64,000 bases of DNA. Origin: Aedoeadaptatus nemausensis (GTDB lineage Bacteria; Bacillota; Clostridia; Tissierellales; Peptoniphilaceae). Numbering within the stretch: position 1 is the stretch's first letter; every line of letters begins with the position of its first letter. Under the pieces are notes generated by a model, which saw nothing but the letters and a program-made list of their open reading frames with translations, was not told where the DNA came from and did no database searches. The stretch lies in assembly GCF_903819165.1 (NCBI RefSeq), contig NZ_CAIJCS010000008.1, forward strand, positions 35,152 to 99,151. Reading direction: 5' to 3'. The position numbers were made by a program, and so were the translations under genes. Shown piece by piece: positions 9,483 to 17,854 of the stretch.

Positions 9483-10190
9483 TCAACCCATCCAAACAAA
9501 AATTATAACGGCGATGGCGATACCTAATATGGCTCCCGCTACCGTCTCCATCGGCTTGTGTATTTCCCCTTCGATTCGGCTTTCAGCCACTAGAAAAGCC
9601 AGGCCGAATGCCAAGGCGGCGATAAATCCGTTCATGGAAATGAAAGCGATGGAAGCCGCCATACAAAAGGCCAGTGCGGAGTGACCGCTGACGGCCCCTC
9701 CTTGAAAATAGCTTCCCCCGTTTTTCCGATGATACAGAAGTTTAAAGCCTACGGTTAAAATCAATACGATCACGATAGCCACAAAGGTTAAGTGGGGTCC
9801 GGAGTTCTTAATTCTTACGAGGACCACATCGGAAAAACTCATAATGCGATCAAAAAATAAAAGATAGCCCGTTACGGCGGCATTTATTCCCGCTAGAAGT
9901 ACGGCGCCGGCACTGATATCTTTTACGAGCTTGGCGATAGGGTGGTATTCCTGTGTCACCATGTCCACCAATCGCTCGATGGCCGTATTAAAAAGTTCCG
10001 ACACAATAACGAAAGTGACGGCGAAAAGCAGTGAAATAAATTCAATACGGGACAAATTAAAGAGCAGACTAAAGGCGATGACGCCGAGGGCTGCCAAATA
10101 ATGAAACTTCATATTTCGTTCCGTATGGATGGAACTGATAATGCCTTGAACGGCAAAATTAAATGATTTTATAAAATTACCGCGCTTCAT
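9483..10190 (-). CDS. fused DgkA-type lipid kinase and PAP2-type phosphatase
   Basis: The first ~115 residues are a DgkA-family integral-membrane kinase (diacylglycerol or undecaprenol kinase) with the active-site segment SELFNTAIERLVD near residue 67 and DISAGAVLLAG near 94. The rest (about 130-235) is a PAP2 phosphatase: a basic KLLYHRK segment, GGAVSGHSALAF for motif 2, and SRIEGEIHKPME for motif 3 (SR-x5-H-x3, with Glu where Asp is usual). The enzyme therefore appears to hold a lipid kinase and a lipid-phosphate phosphatase in one chain, most plausibly for undecaprenol/undecaprenyl phosphate turnover. The start at 10188-10190 follows AGGGAAG; earlier in-frame codons lie deep inside ybeY. 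Confidence 0.87.
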   Translation of the reverse strand: MKRGNFIKSFNFAVQGIISSIHTERNMKFHYLAALGVIAFSLLFNLSRIEFISLLFAVTFVIVSELFNTAIERLVDMVTQEYHPIAKLVKDISAGAVLLAGINAAVTGYLLFFDRIMSFSDVVLVRIKNSGPHLTFVAIVIVLILTVGFKLLYHRKNGGSYFQGGAVSGHSALAFCMAASIAFISMNGFIAALAFGLAFLVAESRIEGEIHKPMETVAGAILGIAIAVIIFVWMG

Positions 10191-10641
10191 CTTCTTCCCT
10201 TTCAAAAGCGGCGAGGAGCTCCTCTTCTCTTTCACGCATGATCCGCTTTTCTTCCTCTTCCATATGATCGTAACCTACCAGATGGAGCAAACTGTGGACG
10301 GTAAGATAGGTGAGTTCTCTTCGGTAAGAGTGGCCGAATTCCTCCGCCTGCTCCTTTACTTTTTCCGTATTGATGATCACATCACCGAGATTGCGATAAT
10401 CGTCGAAAGCCATGTCCATAGGAAAGCTCAAGACATCGGTGACTCGATCGACTCCTCTATAATCTCGATTGAGTTCTCGAATTTCCTCGCCGTCTACAAA
10501 GCTTACGGAAACTTCTACTGTGTCTTCATCGCAGATTTTATCCGCTACGAAGGCGATCAACCGCCGAATCAGATCCCGATCTTCCTCTGCCAGAGAAAGG
10601 GACTTTTGGCGATCGTCGATTAAAAGATCAAGATGGCGCAT
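10177..10641 (-). CDS. ybeY: endoribonuclease YbeY (16S rRNA maturation)
   Basis: Metal-dependent RNase for 16S rRNA 3' processing and ribosome quality control. The zinc site HSLLHLVGYDH (H-x3-H-x5-H) is intact near residue 117, and the preceding DVLSFPMD and LGDVIIN motifs are typical. Length is 154 residues. A GTG three codons upstream (10648-10650) is possible, but AAAGGTGA spaced five bases from the ATG at 10639-10641 favours the shorter form. It overlaps phoH and the kinase/phosphatase gene, as expected inside the phoH-ybeY-dgk-cdd-era block. Confidence 0.96.
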   Translation of the reverse strand: MRHLDLLIDDRQKSLSLAEEDRDLIRRLIAFVADKICDEDTVEVSVSFVDGEEIRELNRDYRGVDRVTDVLSFPMDMAFDDYRNLGDVIINTEKVKEQAEEFGHSYRRELTYLTVHSLLHLVGYDHMEEEEKRIMREREEELLAAFEREEDEAR

Positions 10642-11644
10642 TTTCCTCACCTTTATTCCGATCTTTCTTCTCTTTCGCCTGTTTTTCCATCTCTTTATCG
10701 TGACGTTCGTAAGCCTCGATAATTCTTTGAACCAGAGGATGGCGCACGATGTCCGTCCGTCCCAGGCGAATAATGTCCACGCCCTTTACCCCGTCTAAAA
10801 TACGGAGAACCGTCTTCAGGCCCGACTGCTTTCCTCGAGGAAGGTCGATTTGGGTAATGTCTCCCGTAATAATGGCTTTGGATCCGTAGCCTAAACGGGT
10901 TAAGAACATTTTCATCTGCTCGTTCGTCGTATTTTGCGCTTCGTCTAAAATAACATAGGCATTGTCCAGTGTACGGCCACGCATATAGGCTAAGGGCGCC
11001 ACCTCGATGAGTCCTTTTTCCAAATATTTTCCGAAGGCGTCTTGCCCCAAAATCTCAAACAAGGCGTCGTAAAGAGGACGCAAATAAGGGTCTACCTTCA
11101 TTTGTAAATCTCCTGGCAGGAAGCCCAGATTTTCACCGGCTTCCACTGCAGGACGGGTAAGAATAATGCGATTCACTTCTTTTTCTTTAAAGGCCTTCAC
11201 CGCATTGGCCATGGCGATATAAGTCTTTCCCGTACCCGCCGGGCCGATGCCGAAGACCACATCATTGCTTCGAATAGCGTCGAGATAGCGCTTTTGCCCC
11301 AATGTTTTTGGACGAAGAGGCCGACCCATTTCCGTATAGACGATGACATCGTCTAATAGGGTGTTGATACTCTCTTCGACGCCGTCATTGACGAGATCGA
11401 TGCTGTAACGCACATCTCGTTTGTCGATCTTCTTTTGCCTTTGAATGGCTTCCAGTAGATTATGAAGCACGATTTGGGCCTTGCGGCACCCTTCTTCCTC
11501 GCCTTGTACCTTGAGCCCGCTACTGTCTTGCGCGACGGTAACCTCAAAGGCTTTTTCGATCATTTTAATGTTTTCATCTAAATAGCCGAACAGCTCTTTT
11601 AACATGCGAGGTTCGTTAATTCCTATTTCAAAAGTCTCTTGCAA
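10628..11644 (-). CDS. phoH: PhoH family ATPase (YbeZ/YqfD-neighbour type)
   Basis: P-loop ATPase of 338 residues with Walker A GPAGTGKT near 137 and Walker B VILDEAQNTT near 235; the N-terminal ~110 residues form a KH-like nucleic-acid-binding part. The family is linked to RNA metabolism and is almost always next to ybeY, as here. The tail after about residue 310 is a charged K/E-rich extension. The biochemical role is not settled in the family, so the call is by family. Confidence 0.95.
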   Translation of the reverse strand: MQETFEIGINEPRMLKELFGYLDENIKMIEKAFEVTVAQDSSGLKVQGEEEGCRKAQIVLHNLLEAIQRQKKIDKRDVRYSIDLVNDGVEESINTLLDDVIVYTEMGRPLRPKTLGQKRYLDAIRSNDVVFGIGPAGTGKTYIAMANAVKAFKEKEVNRIILTRPAVEAGENLGFLPGDLQMKVDPYLRPLYDALFEILGQDAFGKYLEKGLIEVAPLAYMRGRTLDNAYVILDEAQNTTNEQMKMFLTRLGYGSKAIITGDITQIDLPRGKQSGLKTVLRILDGVKGVDIIRLGRTDIVRHPLVQRIIEAYERHDKEMEKQAKEKKDRNKGEENAPS

Positions 11645-11655
11645 GAACTTCTCCT

Positions 11656-12078
11656 TTACTTCCGTTTACACTTAGGTTGACTTAAAATTTCCTGATACAT
11701 TACCGGGCGCACCGCCGGGTCGTAGCTTTCCACAAAATCAAGAGGATGGCTTTCTTTTTCCGGAACTGATTTTATCTCCCGTTCCTCGTCCTGAACAATA
11801 TCGAGGATCTTCCTATCCACCTCTTTTTTACGTTCTGTCAACTCTTCTTTATTATTTTTTTCTTTATTCTTATTATCGCCGAAGGCTGTCGATTCAAGTG
11901 ATGATTTCGGCGGGGTCTTGCCTCGGGCAATGGCCCGCTGCACTTCAATAGGGACGCCTTGGAAATCTTTTTTCAGGATGTCTTTCTCCCTCATCTTACC
12001 GTTCTGCTCGTCGGCAACTTTTTTCACGTTCCGATAAATGGCAAAGCCCAGTATGAGCAGCCCTAAGAGAGAACTCAT
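11656..12078 (-). CDS. hypothetical single-pass membrane protein
   Basis: I do not recognise this 140-residue protein. It begins with one hydrophobic segment ([15 protein letters not shown]) followed by a hydrophilic, lysine- and glutamate-rich body, so it is probably an N-terminally anchored cytoplasmic protein. It overlaps the floA stop by four bases (ATGA), which implies translational coupling with the flotillin and suggests a link to FloA microdomains; that link is inference. It takes the place between floA and phoH where other Firmicutes have sporulation-linked yqfC/yqfD genes, but it shows no similarity to them that I can see. Confidence 0.75.
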   Translation of the reverse strand: MSSLLGLLILGFAIYRNVKKVADEQNGKMREKDILKKDFQGVPIEVQRAIARGKTPPKSSLESTAFGDNKNKEKNNKEELTERKKEVDRKILDIVQDEEREIKSVPEKESHPLDFVESYDPAVRPVMYQEILSQPKCKRK

Positions 12079-13070
12079 ACTCGATCGCCGCCGGAGGCGT
12101 TTTTATCTCCACTCTTGGCGATGGCTTCGCGCATGGAGGTGTCGCTCTTCATGTTTTCAAGCTCGTAATAATCGTTGACGCTCATAGAGCCGTTTTTGAG
12201 GGCCTCCGCCAATGCCTTGGGTACTTCCGATTGAGCTTCTACGACGCGGGCATGCATGGCTTCCACTTCCGCACGCATTTCCTGTTCACGAGCGATCGCC
12301 ATGGAACGGCGTTCGCTGGCCTTCGCCTCGGCGATACGCTTATCCGCTTCCGCCTGATCGGTTTGCAGTCTCGCGCCGATATTGCGGGCCACATCCACAT
12401 CGGCGATGTCGATGGAGAGAATTTCATAGGCCGTGCCGGAGTCCAAACCCTTTTCCAGTACCACCCTGGAAATATTGTCCGGATTTTCCAATACCCCTTT
12501 ATAGGTTTTCGAGGAACCGACGGTGGTGACGATCCCTTCCCCGACTCTGGCGATAATGGTTTCTTCGCCGGCACCGCCGACGAGGCGATCGATATTGGCA
12601 CGTACAGTTACTTTCGCAATGACGATCACCTCGATGCCGTCTTGTGCCACGGCGGAAATTTTCGGTGTTTCAATAACCTTCGGGTTGACGCTGACTTGTA
12701 CCGCTTCGAGAACGTCGCGGCCCGCCAAGTCGATGGCCGCCGCTTCTTCAAAGTTCAGCTCGATATCCGCCCGTTGAGCGGCTATCAAGGCATCGACGAC
12801 GGCGTCCACATTCCCACCTGCCAGGGAGTGGCCTTCTAAAGCGCCGATATTGAGTTCCATGCCCGCCTTGGTCGCCTTAATCATAGGATTTACGATCCGG
12901 CGAGGTTTTACGCGACGCAAACGCATACCGATAAGATCGCTCAGGCGTACTTTCACGCCCGAGAAAAACGCCGTAACCCATAGCCCTACGGGGACCATAG
13001 TAAGAATGACAAAGACGGCGACAATAATCAAAAAGATCAACAGTCCCCCTAAAATTTTTCCGATTACCAT
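12075..13070 (-). CDS. floA: flotillin-like protein FloA
   Basis: Membrane scaffold of functional lipid microdomains. The 331-residue protein has an N-terminal hairpin membrane anchor (about residues 5-38), an SPFH-like domain (about 50-220) and an Ala/Glu-rich coiled-coil region (about 230-300, [19 protein letters not shown]). The motif [19 protein letters not shown] is highly typical of the bacterial FloA family. It starts one base after the NfeD gene, and NfeD-flotillin pairs are a well-known combination. Confidence 0.96.
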   Translation of the reverse strand: MVIGKILGGLLIFLIIVAVFVILTMVPVGLWVTAFFSGVKVRLSDLIGMRLRRVKPRRIVNPMIKATKAGMELNIGALEGHSLAGGNVDAVVDALIAAQRADIELNFEEAAAIDLAGRDVLEAVQVSVNPKVIETPKISAVAQDGIEVIVIAKVTVRANIDRLVGGAGEETIIARVGEGIVTTVGSSKTYKGVLENPDNISRVVLEKGLDSGTAYEILSIDIADVDVARNIGARLQTDQAEADKRIAEAKASERRSMAIAREQEMRAEVEAMHARVVEAQSEVPKALAEALKNGSMSVNDYYELENMKSDTSMREAIAKSGDKNASGGDRV

Positions 13071-13071
13071 A

Positions 13072-13752
13072 TTAGGAAACCTCCTTTACATAAACAGATT
13101 TTCCGCGAATAGCTACGATAACTACATCGCTGCCCTTTTCAATAAAAGAGCCTTCCGATTGTACCGTAAGTTTTTTTCCGTTAAACTCGCCGATGCCCGT
13201 GGGCCTAAGGGTCGTTACGGCGACGCCTTTTTCTCCGAGACTTCGGTCGAGCATTTTTTGAGGATGAGCCACTTCATTCGATATAAAGGGCTTAAGTAAA
13301 GTGATCTCATCGCCCCTTTGGACAAAGTTTTTTATCATCAGAGCGACTATAATGGCGGCCACGATAAACGTGACTGCGGCCTGAGCGCCGCCGCCCATGG
13401 AAAGGGCGATCGATATAAGAAACAGAAGTATGCCGCTGATCCCCGCCACGCCGAAGCCCGGGAGGATGAGCTCGAGAAAAAAGAGAGCTCCGCTGATTAA
13501 AAAAAGTAAAAAGGTAAGAGACGATGTAATCCCCACTCCGATGCCCAAAACAAAATAAAGACACATGGCGCCCAGGCCGAAGATCCAGCTCTTGGAGCCG
13601 CTCCTGGAAAAGAGAGCATTTACGAGGGCCACCAGGGCGAGGATCACCAATACCGAACGTAGAAAATGAACTCCCGTGAGCATATGGCTCGGGATTTTTT
13701 CGCTTAGGGCGGTCGATAAAAAGCGGTCCATTATTTTAAAAGGCACATTCAT
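13072..13752 (-). CDS. NfeD-like membrane protein (short form, no protease domain)
   Basis: The 226-residue protein has four to five membrane segments (about residues 30-165) and a C-terminal OB-fold domain ([20 protein letters not shown] onward). The long NfeD form has an N-terminal ClpP-like serine protease; this gene lacks it. The partner flotillin follows directly. The start is the ATG at 13750-13752, seven bases after AGGAGG; two earlier ATG/Met codons in the frame are too close to or upstream of that site. Confidence 0.88.
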   Translation of the reverse strand: MNVPFKIMDRFLSTALSEKIPSHMLTGVHFLRSVLVILALVALVNALFSRSGSKSWIFGLGAMCLYFVLGIGVGITSSLTFLLFLISGALFFLELILPGFGVAGISGILLFLISIALSMGGGAQAAVTFIVAAIIVALMIKNFVQRGDEITLLKPFISNEVAHPQKMLDRSLGEKGVAVTTLRPTGIGEFNGKKLTVQSEGSFIEKGSDVVIVAIRGKSVYVKEVS

Positions 13753-13804
13753 ATCCATTCCTCCTAATGGATTTATACCCGTCAATTTACCCTATAATCG
13801 AAAG

Positions 13805-13831
13805 TAACCCGGAGAACAATTCCCCGGGTTA
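13805..13831 (-). other. hairpin between yqeY and nfeD (possible attenuator)
   Basis: Perfect 8-bp stem TAACCCGG / CCGGGTTA with an 11-nt loop lies just after the yqeY stop. On the minus strand it is followed by ACTTTCGATT, not a real U tract, so it would be at best a weak terminator or an RNA-processing/stability structure that sets different levels for rpsU-yqeY and the downstream genes. Confidence 0.5.
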
Positions 13832-13833
13832 TC

Positions 13834-14277
13834 TTAATTTAGAATGCGATTTACAATTGCATTAACTGCCTTACCGTCGGCACGTCCTTGAACCTTCGGC
13901 ATGATATTTTTCATCAGAAGACCCATCTGTTTCTTCTCGGTAATGTTGTTTTCTTCCATTACCTTACGAATCATCGCTTCGAGTTCTTCCTCCGATAATT
14001 GTTCAGGCATATAATTTAAAAGAACATCAATTTCCGCCTTGGTGGAATCGATAAGGTCATCCCGTCCAGCTTTTTGAAATTCTTCGATGCTTCCGCGTCG
14101 TTCTTTAATTTCCTTAGCTATGATTTGAATGACATCGTCGTCATTTAGTTCGACGTGATCGTCCACTTCTTTTTGTTTGATGGCGGCCCGTACCATGGTA
14201 ATGGTATCTTTCGTTCTTTTATCCTTATTTTTCATTGCAGTTTTAAGATCCTGCATTAAGGTTTCTTTTAAAGACAA
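13834..14277 (-). CDS. yqeY: GatB/YqeY domain protein
   Basis: YqeY family protein of 147 residues, homologous to the tRNA-binding tail domain of GatB; its function is not established. The C-terminal helical region GLLMKNIMPKVQGRADGKAVNAIVN is the family signature (GxxMGxxMxxxxGxxDGxxVxxxV pattern). The start appears to be TTG at 14275-14277 with AGAAGGTG upstream; an ATG seven codons later is the alternative. It follows rpsU by 19 bp, the standard rpsU-yqeY pair. Confidence 0.92.
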   Translation of the reverse strand: MSLKETLMQDLKTAMKNKDKRTKDTITMVRAAIKQKEVDDHVELNDDDVIQIIAKEIKERRGSIEEFQKAGRDDLIDSTKAEIDVLLNYMPEQLSEEELEAMIRKVMEENNITEKKQMGLLMKNIMPKVQGRADGKAVNAIVNRILN

Positions 14278-14296
14278 AACAACACCTTCTCAACGA

Positions 14297-14476
14297 TTAG
14301 TATTTACGTTTTTTTCTACGTGCTTCTTCCGATTTTTTCTTACGCTTTACACTGGGTTTTTCATAATGTTCGCGCTTGCGAACTTCCTTTAAAACACCAC
14401 TGGAAGCACATTGTCTCTTGAATCGTTTTAAAGCAGATTCTAAAGACTCGTTTTCTCCAACGCGGATTTCCGACAT
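14297..14476 (-). CDS. rpsU: 30S ribosomal protein S21
   Basis: A 59-residue basic protein. It starts [20 protein letters not shown] and ends in a run of Lys/Arg, the standard S21 pattern. It is the first gene of the long minus-strand operon and has its own consensus promoter (14535-14563). A GGGGAGGG site precedes the ATG, next to a small hairpin. Confidence 0.97.
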   Translation of the reverse strand: MSEIRVGENESLESALKRFKRQCASSGVLKEVRKREHYEKPSVKRKKKSEEARRKKRKY

Positions 14477-14489
14477 GATTTTCCCTCCC

Positions 14490-14524
14490 CTCTTTAGAAA
14501 AGAGTGATTAGTCTTTTCGACTAA
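14490..14524 (-). promoter_or_regulatory. rpsU leader with two small hairpins
   Basis: The ~50-nt leader between the promoter and rpsU holds two perfect 6-bp stems: TTAGTC/GACTAA (arms 14508-14513 and 14519-14524) and CTCTTT/AAAGAG (arms 14490-14495 and 14499-14504). The second touches the GGGGAGGG ribosome binding site, so it could affect initiation. Autoregulation by S21 or stress control is a possibility only. Confidence 0.4.
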
Positions 14525-14534
14525 ATTCTTAACT

Positions 14535-14563
14535 ATTATACACGTTTAGGGAGTTGAATTCAA
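14535..14563 (-). promoter_or_regulatory. rpsU promoter
   Basis: On the minus strand TTGAAT (14558-14563), exactly 17 bases, then TATAAT (14535-14540): near-perfect primary-sigma promoter. It would drive rpsU and, by read-through, the whole run of genes down to rpoD. The -35 lies within an inverted repeat GTTGAATTCAAC. Confidence 0.85.
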
Positions 14564-14585
14564 CAAAAGCTGTCGTCTAAATAAT

Positions 14586-14924
14586 TTAACCCGGAGGCCA
14601 TTGTAAACTTCTGCCACCTAATACGTGGAAATGTATGTGTTTTACCGACTGACCGCCGTCCTCGCCGATATTATTTACGACGCGGTAACCTGCGGACAGA
14701 TTTTCCTTTTTCGCCAAATCGCGAATTTTCGTAAAGATATAACCGATCAATTCGCTATCCTCATCTTCAAGGGCATCGAGGGAATCGATATGTTTTTTGG
14801 GAATCACCAAAAAATGAGTGGGCGCTTGAGGTTCGATATCGCGAAAGACGAAGATCTTATCGTCTTCGTAGAGACAATCCGATGGGATCTCGCCGGCAAT
14901 AATTTTACAAAACAGACAATCCAT
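14586..14924 (-). CDS. hinT: HIT-family nucleotide hydrolase/transferase (HinT-like)
   Basis: Small 112-residue histidine-triad protein; the motif HIHFHVLGG near the C-terminus contains the catalytic His, and the N-terminus CLFCKIIAGEIPS is typical of the HinT group, which hydrolyses nucleoside phosphoramidates. A Met two codons upstream is only one base from AAAGGAG, so the ATG at 14922-14924, seven bases away, is preferred. It overlaps mtaB by 20 bp and is the last gene of the dnaJ-prmA-rsmE-mtaB-hinT run; no clear terminator separates it from the rpsU promoter. Confidence 0.94.
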   Translation of the reverse strand: MDCLFCKIIAGEIPSDCLYEDDKIFVFRDIEPQAPTHFLVIPKKHIDSLDALEDEDSELIGYIFTKIRDLAKKENLSAGYRVVNNIGEDGGQSVKHIHFHVLGGRSLQWPPG

Positions 14925-16227
14925 GCTCATTCTCCTTTCCGATGCGGCCCCTTAATTGGCCTCCATCTTCTCCCTCAATTGTAACATATTCCAGGAGATT
15001 CTGAAGATTTTTATCACTTTTCACGGCGACACGCAAATAATTTGGAGTATAACCGAAATAGAGATCGTCTTTTTCTTCTTCAAAGAGCACGGGATAGCTT
15101 TCACCTGCAAGTTTTTCAATAAACTCCCGGTGCATTTCTCTTCCCAGCTCGATCATTTCCCGGGCACGCTCTTTTTTCACATCCCCGTGAATCTGATCTT
15201 TTCGCTTGGCCGCCGGCGTATTTTTTCTACGACTGTAGGGGAATACATGGAGATCGCTGAAGGCCATTTCCCTTACAAACTCATAACTCTCTTTGAAATC
15301 TTCGTCACTTTCTCCCGGAAAACCTACGATCACATCGGTGGTAATCCCCGCATCGGGATAATACTTTCGGATGCGCTTTACCGCCTCCCGGTATTCGTCG
15401 GGGGTGTAATTGCGGTTCATGTCCTTTAAAGTTTGGGCGGCGCCGCTTTGAAGAGAAAGGTGGAAGTGTGGCATAAAACTCTTTAAATCCTTCACCCGTT
15501 TTAAAAACTCGTCGGTTATGGTCATGGGCTCTACAGAAGAGAGGCGAATTCTCTCGATTCCCTCCACCTCGTCGATGGCTTCGATTAAATCCACGAGGGA
15601 AAGTTCTTCTTCCAAATCTTTTCCGTAACTTCCGATGTGGATCCCCGTGAGCACCACTTCCCGGAAGCCGTTTTTCCCGAGGCGTTCAGCCTCTTTGACG
15701 GTGTCTTCTATGTCTCTTGAGCGGATAAAGCCGCGGGCGTAGGGAATAATGCAATAAGAGCAATATTGATTGCAGCCGTCCTGCACTTTCATATAGGCTC
15801 TCGTACGGCCTTCTACTTCTTTGATGGCGAGGTTTTCAAAAGGATCTCCCTGAGCGTGTTTTTCCACATCGACGATCTGATCCGCACCCTTAAACAATTC
15901 TTCTAAATGGCGAGGAAGTTCTCCGCGATTTTTCGTGCCGAGAACTAAATCCACGCCTTCGATTTTCGCCACTTCCTCTTGGGAAACCTGGGCGTAACAC
16001 CCGAAGACCACCACTTTACAATGGGGGTTTTTCCGCTTGTGGCGGCGAATGATTTGCCGACTCTTCCGATCGCTTTCGTTGGTTACGGTGCAGGTGTTAA
16101 TGAGCACCACATCGGCGTCCTCTTCTGTATCGAGGACATAGCCTTCTGCTTCGAGCATTTCCTCCACGGCTTCGGTTTCGTATTGATTCACTTTGCATCC
16201 CAATGTGTAAATTTTAAAGCGTCTCAA
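14905..16227 (-). CDS. mtaB: tRNA t6A37 methylthiotransferase MtaB
   Basis: Radical SAM enzyme that adds a methylthio group to t6A at tRNA position 37. The 440 residues show the three parts of the family: N-terminal UPF0004 domain with cysteines in TLGCKVNQYE, NTCTVTN and VVFGCYAQ; the radical SAM core CNQYCSYC near residue 150 (CxxxCxxC); and a C-terminal TRAM-like domain. The KVNQYE motif places it in the MtaB rather than the MiaB group. It overlaps rsmE by four bases. Confidence 0.95.
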   Translation of the reverse strand: MRRFKIYTLGCKVNQYETEAVEEMLEAEGYVLDTEEDADVVLINTCTVTNESDRKSRQIIRRHKRKNPHCKVVVFGCYAQVSQEEVAKIEGVDLVLGTKNRGELPRHLEELFKGADQIVDVEKHAQGDPFENLAIKEVEGRTRAYMKVQDGCNQYCSYCIIPYARGFIRSRDIEDTVKEAERLGKNGFREVVLTGIHIGSYGKDLEEELSLVDLIEAIDEVEGIERIRLSSVEPMTITDEFLKRVKDLKSFMPHFHLSLQSGAAQTLKDMNRNYTPDEYREAVKRIRKYYPDAGITTDVIVGFPGESDEDFKESYEFVREMAFSDLHVFPYSRRKNTPAAKRKDQIHGDVKKERAREMIELGREMHREFIEKLAGESYPVLFEEEKDDLYFGYTPNYLRVAVKSDKNLQNLLEYVTIEGEDGGQLRGRIGKENEHGLSVL

Positions 16228-16946
16228 TCTCTTCCCCTTTCCATTAAACGGCGTAAAACATAGGAGGCGACGATGCCCGCCGTCTCCGTTCGTAAAATCG
16301 AATCTCCCATGGTGACGAAAATTGCCCTGTCCTCGAGAAGATCCACTTCCCTGGGGGATAAGCCACCTTCCGCACCGATCAGAAGATAGACGGTACCCGT
16401 TCCGTCGAAGGAAAGGTCCAGTATGTCCCTTTCCTCTTCCCCTTCGTAACAGACGACGAGGACGTCCTCTTCTCCCAGATTTTCTACGAGATCATCTATC
16501 GTCCAGAGGTCGCCTATATCGGGAATAAGGCTTCTATTGGATTGTTTGGCTGCTTCTTCTGCGATTTTTTCAAATCGCTTTCGCTTGACCTCGTATTTCT
16601 TCGAAAGATTGGAGACGGAACGATCGGTTTGAACGGGAATGAAGCCGTCGATGCCGCATTCCGTGGCGTGCTTTAATACAAGCTCCGTCTTCTGGTTCTT
16701 CCCCACACCTTGGCAAAGGACGAGGCGGCCCCGATTCTCTTCTTCTCGAATCTGCTCCTCCACCATCACAAAGGCTTCGTCTTCTATAATGTGAAGCTTA
16801 CCGAGATACTGAACTCCCTCGTGGGCGAGGAGAATCTCCGCCCCGTCTTCTTTTCGGAGCACGCGAAGAAGATGGAAACTGTCTTCTCCATCTAATCGCG
16901 CATAATGTCCGACAACAGGTTTTTCCTGTACAAAAAATTGTCTCAA
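16224..16946 (-). CDS. rsmE: 16S rRNA m3U1498 methyltransferase RsmE
   Basis: SPOUT-class methyltransferase for U1498 of 16S rRNA. The C-terminal knot is clear: LLIGAEGGLSPREVDLL near residue 190 and LGDSILRTETA-type MGDSILRTETAGI near 215. The longest frame starts inside prmA, but homologues begin at RQFFV; the fitting start is TTG at 16944-16946, which overlaps the prmA TGA and has GAGG eight bases upstream. That gives 240 residues, the normal size. Confidence 0.94.
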   Translation of the reverse strand: MRQFFVQEKPVVGHYARLDGEDSFHLLRVLRKEDGAEILLAHEGVQYLGKLHIIEDEAFVMVEEQIREEENRGRLVLCQGVGKNQKTELVLKHATECGIDGFIPVQTDRSVSNLSKKYEVKRKRFEKIAEEAAKQSNRSLIPDIGDLWTIDDLVENLGEEDVLVVCYEGEEERDILDLSFDGTGTVYLLIGAEGGLSPREVDLLEDRAIFVTMGDSILRTETAGIVASYVLRRLMERGRD

Positions 16947-17854
16947 TCTAATCGCCTCGCTGCCACCGCCGACCAATCGCCGTCGGTCTTATCGTCGAGA
17001 AGTTCGAAGCCTTCTCTTTCAAGAGCGTCCTTCACATCTTGCAGCTTTTCTTTTAAAATCCCCGATGCGATGTAAATCCCGTCGAGCTTGACGTGGCCCT
17101 TCACATCGTGGAGCATGCCGATGATCACCTCGGCGAAAATATTGCTCACCACCACATCGGCGGATTCCTTCACTACGCTGAAAAGATCCCCTTCACGAAT
17201 GTCGATAGAATCGAGCATGTTATTTTTTATGGCATTTTCTTCCGTGGCGATCATACATTGGGGATCTAAATCCACGGCGATCACTTTCTCCGCGCCGCTT
17301 TTCACGGCGACGAGGGATAGAATGCCGCTTCCGCAACCGATATCGATGACGGTGTCCCCGGGCTTAATATATTCTCTTAAATAACGGGAGCAAAGATAAC
17401 TCGTGGCGTGATTGCCGCTACCGAAGGCCATGCCCGGATCCAAAATAATAATCTCTTCTCCTTCTTTAGGCTCGTGATCTTCCCAAGAAGGCACGATCGT
17501 AAGGCCCTCGTCGATGGAGATGGGATGGAAATAGGATTTCCAGTCGTTGGCCCAATCCTGATCGGGCACATCTCCCTCTTCTACCTCAAAGCCCATTTCC
17601 TCTGCTCGTCTTTTAATGGCGAGCCTTTCCTCCTCTTGAGAGGAATCGAAATAAGCTTTTAACTCGAAGCGATTGACGTCGACCTCCAGCACATCTTCGT
17701 CGATGGCGTCCCAAATAAAGCCGCCCTCTTTTAAATTGTCGATGGCATCTCCCGAGATTACCTCGTAACTGAGGACGCCCTGTTCCTGAAGAAAAAGTTC
17801 CCCTTCTTCTTGGCGACGATGATCGCCCTTAATGATGAGCATTTTATATTGCAT
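16943..17854 (-). CDS. prmA: ribosomal protein L11 methyltransferase
   Basis: SAM-dependent trimethylation of ribosomal protein L11. At 303 residues it has the N-terminal L11-binding domain and the Rossmann methyltransferase core with VIDIGCGSGILSLVAVK near residue 170, AVDLDPQC near 190 and VVSNIFAEVI near 233. Its ATG overlaps the dnaJ stop as TAATG, so translation is coupled. dnaJ-prmA-rsmE is the classic Firmicutes order. Confidence 0.97.
   Translation of the reverse strand: MQYKMLIIKGDHRRQEEGELFLQEQGVLSYEVISGDAIDNLKEGGFIWDAIDEDVLEVDVNRFELKAYFDSSQEEERLAIKRRAEEMGFEVEEGDVPDQDWANDWKSYFHPISIDEGLTIVPSWEDHEPKEGEEIIILDPGMAFGSGNHATSYLCSRYLREYIKPGDTVIDIGCGSGILSLVAVKSGAEKVIAVDLDPQCMIATEENAIKNNMLDSIDIREGDLFSVVKESADVVVSNIFAEVIIGMLHDVKGHVKLDGIYIASGILKEKLQDVKDALEREGFELLDDKTDGDWSAVAARRLD

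Noticed and set aside
12231..12839. 202-codon plus-strand ORF
   Set aside because: Antisense shadow of floA, which is clearly recognised; no ribosome binding site or domain.
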